Of a stretch of 64,000 bases of DNA, positions 57,929 to 64,000 are shown piece after piece. Made by a program: the position numbers and the translations under genes. Source of the stretch: Paraburkholderia rhynchosiae (GTDB lineage Bacteria > Pseudomonadota > Gammaproteobacteria > Burkholderiales > Burkholderiaceae); NCBI RefSeq assembly GCF_002879865.1, contig NZ_PNXY01000026.1, positions 37,627 to 101,626 on the forward strand, in the 5' to 3' direction. Under the pieces are notes generated by a model. It ran no database searches. It saw only the letters and a list, made by a program, of their open reading frames with translations, and was not told the DNA's origin. Positions within the stretch are counted from its first letter, which is position 1, and each line of letters starts with the position of its first letter.

Positions 57929-58759
57929 TCAGCCGGCGCGTCGCCGCATCAACTGGCGCAGCGACAGTGCGTGCAGCAGGATCGAGCCAGGCACCACGAA
58001 CGCAGGGGTCAGCGCATCTGGATAGGCGCCGGCGCCGATACTCGGCATGCTCGGGACGATCAGCTGGAACGGGCCGGGTGAGGTGATCATCCCCAACGTA
58101 ATCGCGACGGCGAAGTCGGCGAGGCCGAAGATGTTCCAGGCGATCGCCGCCTTCCGCGCTTGCGTTGCACCGCTCGCCACGGCGATTGCCACCGGCACGG
58201 CGAACAGGCCGGTCAACACATCGCCAATTCCCGCCGGCAACGCGAACACGCCTGGCAGCAACCCATGCATCCAGGCAGCGAGCGCCCAGCTGCCGAATAC
58301 CCGGTAAAGCTGAAGAGCGACAAGCCAACTCGCCGGCATCGCGTCGAGCACCCGTCCCACCCGCATCGACAACAGCAGCAGCGGCGCGCCGATCATCACC
58401 GGCAGGAAGATCGCCAACGGCAACAACGGCAAGGGTGAGGCGCCCGTGCGAAAGGCGCCATTGATCGCCGCGCTCCAGGCGACAGCGAACCAAAGCGTGT
58501 CAGGGATCATGACCGCCAGCCAGGCCGTACGGCGTTGGCCCGGCGTCAGGTCCGTGTGTTCGAGGCTGAGCCACAAACCAACCGCGATCAGCGCATGGGC
58601 CGTCAACTGATGAGCTGTGGTCGGAACGCCGCTGGTCGGGATAATTGGCTGCCAATAGATCAACACGATCCACAGCGCCACTAACGGGATGAGCCAAAGC
58701 AGGCTGCGCCACGCGCGACCCGGCGGGGCAATATCAACGGGGACGGGGAAGGCGGTCAT
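57929..58759 (-). CDS. Integral membrane protein, 276 aa
   Basis: About eight transmembrane helices, beginning SLLWLIPLVALWIVLIYWQP and including LPLAIFLPVMIGAPLLLLSMRV and ALPAGIGDVLTGLFAVPVAIAVA. The start overlaps the stop of the methyltransferase gene (ATGA on the minus strand), so the two are translationally coupled. Function unknown. Confidence 0.7.
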   Translation of the reverse strand: MTAFPVPVDIAPPGRAWRSLLWLIPLVALWIVLIYWQPIIPTSGVPTTAHQLTAHALIAVGLWLSLEHTDLTPGQRRTAWLAVMIPDTLWFAVAWSAAINGAFRTGASPLPLLPLAIFLPVMIGAPLLLLSMRVGRVLDAMPASWLVALQLYRVFGSWALAAWMHGLLPGVFALPAGIGDVLTGLFAVPVAIAVASGATQARKAAIAWNIFGLADFAVAITLGMITSPGPFQLIVPSMPSIGAGAYPDALTPAFVVPGSILLHALSLRQLMRRRAG

Positions 58760-59610
58760 CAGCGGTTCTCCAGGTGATTTTCAGTCTTCGCGGATGCGGC
58801 CTCGAACACCGCTGTCAGTATGCCGAGTCGGCCTTCCATGAGATTTCGCCCCAGGTTGCCGGCAAGCTGGGCGAAGTCCAGCCCCATTACGACGCCGAGA
58901 TTCGGGGAGGGCGGCGGCCCTGACGCACGCAGCTGGGCAAACCAGGCCTTTGCGGTCTCGGTGTCGTCTTGCCATGTCAGCGTGCGGAAACCTGCCTGTT
59001 CGATCGCCTCGCGCGTTGCATCGGCCGTCAGGAGGAAGCTTGTTGCCGGCGTTCGCGCCCAGGGAAGGGGGTAGTGCGGTTCGCCGCCGTTTGCGACGAC
59101 GTCGAACGTCGCGAACCTGCCGCCTGACTTCAGCACGCGTTGGATCTCCCGGTAAAGCCGTGCGCGGTCGGCGATGTTCATTGCTACGTGCTGCAGGAAT
59201 ACGGCGTCGAAATCGCCGTCGTCGAAGGGAAGTTCCAGCGCGCTGGCGGTATGGAACGACACCTGTTCGCTCTGCCCTGTGCGCCGCGTGAGATAGCGTG
59301 CGGCATCCACGAACGGCTCGCTGAGGTCGATACCCGTCACCCGGCAGCCATAGGTTGCGGCCAGGAAACGGGCCGGGCCGCCAACGCCCGAACCGACGTC
59401 CAGCACCGACATGTCGGCGGTGATCCGGGCCATGCCGGCAAGCTCGGCGGTGGCAGCAAGCCCACGGGTGTGGAACTGATCAAGAGCGCCCAATTGCTCG
59501 GGTGTGAGCGGCTGATCCTCCGGTCCAAGGACCGCGAGCGCGATCTTCAGCCGCTCGGTCAGGCCGGTCGCGCGATAGTGATCGCGCACGCCATCAAATG
59601 CATCGTTCAT
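58759..59610 (-). CDS. Class I SAM-dependent methyltransferase
   Basis: 283 residues from the ATG at 59610 (ribosome site ggagg). The SAM loop is VLDVGSGVGGPARFLAATYG near residues 67-86, followed by the acidic VTGIDLS and DFDAVFLQHVAMNI. This is the Methyltransf_11/UbiE-like pattern, similar to gamma-tocopherol/cyclopropane-type small-molecule methyltransferases. The operon with membrane proteins is divergent from a LysR gene. Substrate unknown. Confidence 0.85.
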   Translation of the reverse strand: MNDAFDGVRDHYRATGLTERLKIALAVLGPEDQPLTPEQLGALDQFHTRGLAATAELAGMARITADMSVLDVGSGVGGPARFLAATYGCRVTGIDLSEPFVDAARYLTRRTGQSEQVSFHTASALELPFDDGDFDAVFLQHVAMNIADRARLYREIQRVLKSGGRFATFDVVANGGEPHYPLPWARTPATSFLLTADATREAIEQAGFRTLTWQDDTETAKAWFAQLRASGPPPSPNLGVVMGLDFAQLAGNLGRNLMEGRLGILTAVFEAASAKTENHLENR

Positions 59611-59741
59611 TGCAAGGTTCCTCCACGGTCCTAGCGGATTGTCCAGGGTTTGCGAGGCGACGTCGGCGCGACTCCTGGTCCACAGGTATAGGTGTACCAT
59701 CGTGTCTCGCGAGCGACTATTCATCACAATGTTGACGGGCT

Positions 59742-60668
59742 ATGAAGCAGATCTTCACAGTCAGGCAGGGCGCGCTCGATGGCGTGGAGGCATTCCTGAG
59801 CGTTGCCCGGCATCGCAGTTTTCGTCGGGCAGCCGCGGAACTCGGCGTGACGCCGTCGGCCATCAGCCAGGCGGTGCGTGTACTGGAAGAGCGCATTGGC
59901 GCAGCACTCTTCATGCGCACCACGCGTAGCGTCGGCCTGACCGAAGCTGGCGAACAATTTCTTTTGCGCGCAAAGCCCGCCTTCGAGGAGCTTGTCGCCG
60001 CCAGCGAGGTTGCGCGTGGCCTCGGCCAACGGCCCACCGGGTTGTTGCGTCTTTCGGTGCCGCGCGCGGTGGTGCCAATCCTGCTGGAACCCCTGATCGC
60101 ATCGTTCTGCGAGGCTTATCCCGAGGTCGAAGTGGAGATCGCCGCAAGCAACGAGCTGGTCGATCTTGCAACTGAAGGGTTCGACGCAGGTATCCGACTC
60201 GGTCAGTTCGTCGACGCCGATATGGTCGCGGTGCCGTTGACGCCCCCGTTTCGTTTGATCGTCGTCGGCAGCCCGGCCTACTTCGCAGGGCGCGGCCGCC
60301 CGGAGCACACTGACGATCTGCGCCAACACGCGTGCTTGCGATGGCGCAGATCCAGCGGCGCGCTCGCGCTATGGTCATTCAACGATGACGGCAACGCGAT
60401 CGAGGTCGCCGTAAGCGGCCCTTTCATCGCCCATGACTTTCCCACCATGCTGGGTGCGGCAGTCGAAGGTATAGGCCTTGCCCAGCTACCCGAGCCGATG
60501 GTCGCTGAAGGACTGCGAACTGGAAAGCTGGTAGACGTGCTGCAGCCGTTCGCGCCGGTGATACCGGGCGTGTTTCTCTACTATCCAGGCCGCCGACAGG
60601 TCATGCCGAAGCTGCGTGCCTTTATCGATCATGTGAAGAGCCACCCGGCAGGCCAGAGCAACGCATAA
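59742..60668 (+). CDS. LysR-family transcriptional regulator
   Basis: 308 residues. HTH at about residues 14-70 (GVEAFLSVARHRSFRRAAAELGVTPSAISQAVRVLEERIG, LFMRTTRSVGLTEAGE). The effector domain starts GLLRLSVPRAVVPILLEPLI. It is divergent from the methyltransferase operon with a 131-base spacer that holds a short inverted repeat GGTA-N6-TACC (59685-59698). This is the standard LysR arrangement, so it likely controls that operon and itself. Confidence 0.9.
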   Translation: MKQIFTVRQGALDGVEAFLSVARHRSFRRAAAELGVTPSAISQAVRVLEERIGAALFMRTTRSVGLTEAGEQFLLRAKPAFEELVAASEVARGLGQRPTGLLRLSVPRAVVPILLEPLIASFCEAYPEVEVEIAASNELVDLATEGFDAGIRLGQFVDADMVAVPLTPPFRLIVVGSPAYFAGRGRPEHTDDLRQHACLRWRRSSGALALWSFNDDGNAIEVAVSGPFIAHDFPTMLGAAVEGIGLAQLPEPMVAEGLRTGKLVDVLQPFAPVIPGVFLYYPGRRQVMPKLRAFIDHVKSHPAGQSNA

Positions 60669-60978
60669 CTGTCGACGGCCAGGTTTTCATGCCGGTTTCG
60701 TCGCCCCCGCCGCTCCCGTCGACAGGCGCTGGTGACAACGAGACGCCTTCTTCAGCACCGACAATATCCTGAAGCCCCGCGACGCATCGTTGAATGGTCG
60801 ACCTCGTTTTCGCTTTCGACCATCTCCTTCAGATGACGCAGACACGATGAATGCGCGACGTACCAGCGCACGCACGTCAGAATCACCTCATTGGATAATG
60901 CCGGCGTTTCCGCCCTGGCGACAGCGACCCGGCGCCGTGTCGGCCGGTGCGTCTTCTGTCTGATCCCACCACGCGTGG
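60669..60978. other. Gene-free spacer after the LysR gene
   Basis: About 310 bases without a supportable gene. Short frames on both strands lack ribosome sites and recognisable patterns. It borders a LuxR remnant and is probably decayed sequence. Confidence 0.45.
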
Positions 60979-61140
60979 TCAGGCAGCTCTCACGCCGTGC
61001 CGGACCGAATAGCGGATCAACTCATAATGATTGGCTATACTGATCTTTGGCATCAGCCGCAACTTGTGCGTGCTGATACTCTTCGCACTGACCACGAACG
61101 TTTCGGCAATCTCGCTGACGCGCTTGCCGCGCGCGAGCAT
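60979..61140 (-). pseudogene. LuxR-family regulator remnant (C-terminal HTH)
   Basis: Minus-strand frame LARGKRVSEIAETFVVSAKSISTHKLRLMPKISIANHYELIRYSVRHG, seen in parts, matches the end of a LuxR/NarL-type HTH. The recognition helix is around SAKSISTHKLRLM. Upstream the frame is broken at once by a stop, and the receiver or linker is gone. It is not functional as it stands. Confidence 0.7.
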
Positions 61141-61391
61141 TTGTCAACGCTTTCACCGGCGATGAGTTCTGATCGGGGTTTTTCATGCCTCGACTCAGTC
61201 TCTCCTGAATCAGGCAGCGAAAGATCGAAGCAGACGGTAACGTGGCCATGCTTTCACATCCGTAAACGGCCGTCTCATGGAAATCCCCTAAATGAAAGAC
61301 GTTGCGGTGAAAGCGTTGGGAAGGATTCATCCGCCCATAATCGCGCCATTGATGCAGCCAGGCAGCACTTCGCGGCCGACAATAACGGAGA

Positions 61392-61718
61392 ATGAATCAC
61401 GGTGTTTCCCAGAACGCGCCGGTCATCGAGTTTCGCTCGGTGTGATATCGCTTTATTAGCCCCGATGGCAAGGCGACAGTTGCGTTGCGCAACTTCAGCA
61501 TGTCGGTAGCAAAAGGCGAGTTCGTTGCAGTGGTGGGGCCGACCGGTTGTGGTAAATCGACCACGCTCAGCATGATCACCGGGCTGCTGAGGCCGACCAC
61601 AGGCGACGTGCGTGGCTGTATCGTGGCGCCGCTCACGGTCGGCTGCGCACGACGAGGCGAACGAATGGCTGCGCCGCGGAGTCGGCGCGTCATTATGCAT
61701 ATCAGTGTATTCACTTAG
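61392..61718 (+). pseudogene. ABC-transporter ATPase remnant (N-terminal third)
   Basis: Begins MNHGVSQNAPVIEFRSV, followed by a TGA stop at 61443-61445, then continues YRFISPDGKATVALRNFSMS and VAKGEFVAVVGPTGCGKSTTL with an intact Walker A, and ITGLLRPTTGDV. After that the similarity ends in unrelated sequence to 61718. It resembles nitrate/taurine-type ATPases. The stop and the missing signature and Walker B regions make it a pseudogene. Confidence 0.8.
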
Positions 61719-61866
61719 TTGTACAAATGACACGTGAAAGGAGCGCGAAGGATTGGGGTAACTAGTATGGCGTCCATCGCAAACCAGCTTCACATAGCCG
61801 GACGGACGGCTGCAGCAGCCGCGAGCACAACAACCGGATTCAACGCAGCAATCAGAGGAGACGATC

Positions 61867-62994
61867 TTGAAGAAAAAGTATCTTACGCTGGCTATTGCGG
61901 CCAGTGCGCTTGGAGCGACGGCCGCGCACGCGCAGTCGAGTGTCCAGCTTTACGGACTGATGGACCTGAGCTTTCCGACCTACCGGACGCATGCGGATGC
62001 GAACGGCAATCACGTCATCGGCATGGGCAACGACGGTGAACCGTGGTTCAGCGGCAGTCGTTGGGGCCTGAAGGGGGCGGAAGACATCGGTGGCGGCACG
62101 AAAATCATCTTCCGGCTGGAAAGTGAATTCGTCGTCGCGAACGGTCAGATGGAAGACCCTGGTCAGATATTCGACCGCGACGCATGGGTCGGCATCGAAA
62201 ACGACACGTTCGGCAAGATCACGGCGGGCTTCCAGAACACCATCGCACGCGATGCAGCGGCGATCTACGGCGACCCGTATGGCAGCGCGCGGCTGACCAC
62301 GGAAGAGGGCGGGTGGACGAACTCGAACAACTTCAAGCAGATGATTTTCTACGCGGGCAGCGCGACGGGCACGCGCTACAACAACGGTGTCGCGTGGAAG
62401 AAGCTCTTCAGCAACGGTATCTTCGCGAGCGCCGGTTACGCGTTTGGCAACTCGACGAGCTTTGGCTCCAATTCCAATTATCAGGCAGCGCTGGGTTATA
62501 ACGGCGGGCCGTTCAATGTATCGGGCTTCTACAACCACGTGAACCGCGCCGGCATCACGAATCAGTCGTTCTCGGTGGGCGGCAACTATACGTTCGGTAT
62601 TCTGCGCGCCAATGCGGGCTACTTCCGGTACCTCGGCAATCAGGGCTCGCTCGGTCAGCGTCAGGACAACGCGTGGACCGTGTCGCTCAAGCTGTCGCCG
62701 AAGGGTCCGCTCGACTACGAACTCGGCTATCAGCAGATGCGGGTGAAGAACGCCGCGTACAACTCTGATGGCGATATTCCGAACGCGAACATTGGCGCTT
62801 TCGATCCGGCATCCGGCCTTCACAACGGCTTCAAGGAAACGCTGTACGGTTCGGTCTTCTATCACCTTTCAAAGCGCACGGAACTGTATCTGGCCGGCGA
62901 CTACATGAGGCTTCATGGCGGCTATACGGTCGGCAGTACGTTTGGCGCGACCAATCAGCTTGAACTGACGACAGGCGTGCGCACCCGCTTCTGA
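61867..62994 (+). CDS. Outer-membrane general porin
   Basis: 375 residues, TTG start with ribosome site agaggag. The signal peptide is MKKKYLTLAIAASALGATAAHAQ. The mature N-terminus SSVQLYGLMDLSFPTY, SGSRWGLKGAEDIGGGTKIIFRLES and the final aromatic strand ending GVRTRF are typical of Burkholderiales trimeric porins (OmpC/Gram-negative porin group). It forms diffusion channels in the outer membrane. It is flanked by pseudogenes on both sides and followed within 7 bases by a chemoreceptor remnant. Confidence 0.92.
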   Translation: MKKKYLTLAIAASALGATAAHAQSSVQLYGLMDLSFPTYRTHADANGNHVIGMGNDGEPWFSGSRWGLKGAEDIGGGTKIIFRLESEFVVANGQMEDPGQIFDRDAWVGIENDTFGKITAGFQNTIARDAAAIYGDPYGSARLTTEEGGWTNSNNFKQMIFYAGSATGTRYNNGVAWKKLFSNGIFASAGYAFGNSTSFGSNSNYQAALGYNGGPFNVSGFYNHVNRAGITNQSFSVGGNYTFGILRANAGYFRYLGNQGSLGQRQDNAWTVSLKLSPKGPLDYELGYQQMRVKNAAYNSDGDIPNANIGAFDPASGLHNGFKETLYGSVFYHLSKRTELYLAGDYMRLHGGYTVGSTFGATNQLELTTGVRTRF

Positions 62995-63000
62995 TTCTGG

Positions 63001-63371
63001 AAGCCAGTTCCGCAGGTTGATTCGTTTCGGACGTCGGAGCGTCAGGCGCCTGATGGGGTGTTCAGCGATTATAAAAGCGCCCAGCTCACCCTGGAGAATG
63101 TCCAGATGCAGCAGAAGGCACGCTTCGATCTGGCGCAGGAGCGTTTTCATCTGCTGTGCTGGGTGTTTGGGGCGATCGGATTTGCCGCGCTCGCGCTTCG
63201 GCTGTTCGCGCGCTTTATGGTGACAGCGTCCAACGTGCGGCCGATCGCGGCGCGGCGATCCAGCATTCCGAGCGTATCGCCGCTGGCGGTCTCACCGGGC
63301 AGATCTCCAGCGTCGGCGTCAACGAAATCGGGCGTCGGATGGCTGCAAAAAATCAGGCGCACGCATCTTGA
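63001..63371 (+). pseudogene. Methyl-accepting chemotaxis protein remnant
   Basis: Open frame from just after the porin stop: SDYKSAQLTLENVQMQQKAR, then the membrane helix LLCWVFGAIGFAALALRLFARFMV, which is the end of a periplasmic domain plus TM2. After VRPI a frameshift occurs near 63245. The HAMP continuation (AAIQHSERIAAGGLTGQISS and VGVNEIGRRMAA) is in another frame and ends at 63371. The start and the signalling domain are both missing. Confidence 0.8.
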
Positions 63372-63583
63372 CGATGCGGTTGCCGTGTTCCTGCTGCATG
63401 AACCCCGCCAGCGGCACGACGAGGAACTCCGCAGGCAGGTTCGGTTGGCGTCAGAAGTCTCGACCACGTGAGCAAAGCTCGCCGAACACTTTGGATTCGA
63501 TAGCAACAGGGCCGTCGCAGTGCAACCCGAGGCCTGGTTGCCGGTCCAATGAGTGGAGCGGGTGGTGTGCGAGGAGGTGCCAG

Positions 63584-63751
63584 ATGGACGCTCGAGCGAG
63601 GTTGTGGCGGCTTGGGGTCGGTTTGCTGACCTGCATGTTCGTGGCCGGCTTTGCGGGGTGCGACGCGTTCACCGGACCGCCCGCACCGGAATGGCCGGGC
63701 CCCCACGCACCCTATCCGTTCCCCAACGACGTTCCGCATCGAACCAGATGA
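63584..63751 (+). CDS. Small lipoprotein, 55 aa
   Basis: ATG with an excellent ribosome site (gaggagg, 6 bases upstream). Signal peptide MDARARLWRLGVGLLTCMFV runs on to lipobox AGFAGC (Cys26). The mature part is only about 30 residues and Pro-rich (PPAPEWPGPHAPYPFPND). It would be anchored to a membrane in the cell envelope. Function unknown; not clearly linked to neighbours. Confidence 0.65.
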   Translation: MDARARLWRLGVGLLTCMFVAGFAGCDAFTGPPAPEWPGPHAPYPFPNDVPHRTR

Positions 63752-63900
63752 TGCCGCATGGGCGGGTATGTTCGCGTGCCCTTAGTGTCAGTCGCGAAAA
63801 CTACCGGATGTCGACCAGAATGGGCGTTGCGGATTTGCAGGAGAACTGATCCTGTCCCGCCGCGAGTGCTCTTCTATTGAGACTTCCATAATTCATGACG

Positions 63901-64000
63901 TCACCACAGCGTAGCCTGCATCCAGCAAGCGGCAATGATCGAAGGCCGCTTTTGAGCGCTCTTGAGCTTGTTGCGGGCGCTCGCGTGCAGTTCGCCGAGA
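63901..64000 (-). CDS. Possible gene end, truncated by the window edge
   Basis: Minus-strand frame reading LGELHASARNKLKSAQKRPS and ending ACWMQATLW before TGA at 63901-63903. Third codon positions are mostly G or C. Only 32 residues are visible, so no family can be given, and a chance frame is possible. Confidence 0.35.
   Translation of the reverse strand, partial: LGELHASARNKLKSAQKRPSIIAACWMQATLW

Overview
The window looks like a high-GC betaproteobacterium of the Burkholderia/Paraburkholderia/Caballeronia group. Supporting signs are a Gram-negative porin of the Burkholderiales type, a DUF3331-like gene (a family I associate with this group), the codon usage, and a resident podovirus-type prophage. 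No species can be assigned from sequence alone.

Left part, 1 to about 36,404: most of a short-tailed (podovirus-type) prophage, cut at its left side by the window edge. Nearly all genes lie on the plus strand and are tightly overlapped. The order is: replication and recombination genes (DnaB-type helicase, RuvC-like nuclease, NinB-like, YbcO-like HNH), many small unknowns, and a putative Q-like late regulator. Next comes a promoter followed at once by a terminator (4753-4848), as in lambdoid Q-controlled late regions. Packaging and head genes follow (TerS, TerL, portal, scaffold, N4-gp56-type capsid), then P22 gp4/gp10-like neck proteins, tail proteins, three DNA-ejection proteins, a lysis cassette (holins, glucosaminidase endolysin, lipoproteins, lipase), tail fibre/spike proteins, and a large multi-pass membrane protein at the conversion-gene position. 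The prophage ends at the 3' part of a tRNA-Pro(GGG) gene (36355-36404), read here as attR. The late region carries unexpected enzymes: a methyltransferase-GT9 glycosyltransferase fusion, an Asp/Asn-hydroxylase-like protein, a GNAT acetyltransferase and a PurD-like ATP-grasp enzyme. It also has two tiny membrane-protein genes on the opposite strand and three tail-type proteins with Sec signal peptides.

Junction, 36.4 to 37.8 kb: an eroded tyrosine integrase immediately downstream of the tRNA end and a decayed IS3-family (IS150-like) transposase. These point to an older element at the same tRNA.

Right part, 37.8 to 64 kb: chromosomal accessory genes. They include an MBL hydrolase, a secreted PEBP protein, a winged-helix/ATPase regulator, an unknown gene behind a pentanucleotide repeat, an NDH-2-like flavoprotein, an MscS/cNMP-domain protein, a frameshifted SigJ-like sigma factor, a LysR regulator, an Ohr peroxidase and a DUF3331-like gene. 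An amino-acid catabolic cluster follows (XRE-cupin regulator, periplasmic binding protein, ornithine cyclodeaminase-like, DadA-like). Then come an NmrA/GNAT/TetR group, a methyltransferase/membrane-protein operon divergent from a LysR gene, gene remnants (LuxR, ABC ATPase, chemoreceptor) around a porin, and a small lipoprotein. Four copies of a semi-palindromic 27-bp element with core GTTG-N9-CAAC sit 167-218 bp upstream of four of these genes and suggest a local or genomic regulon.
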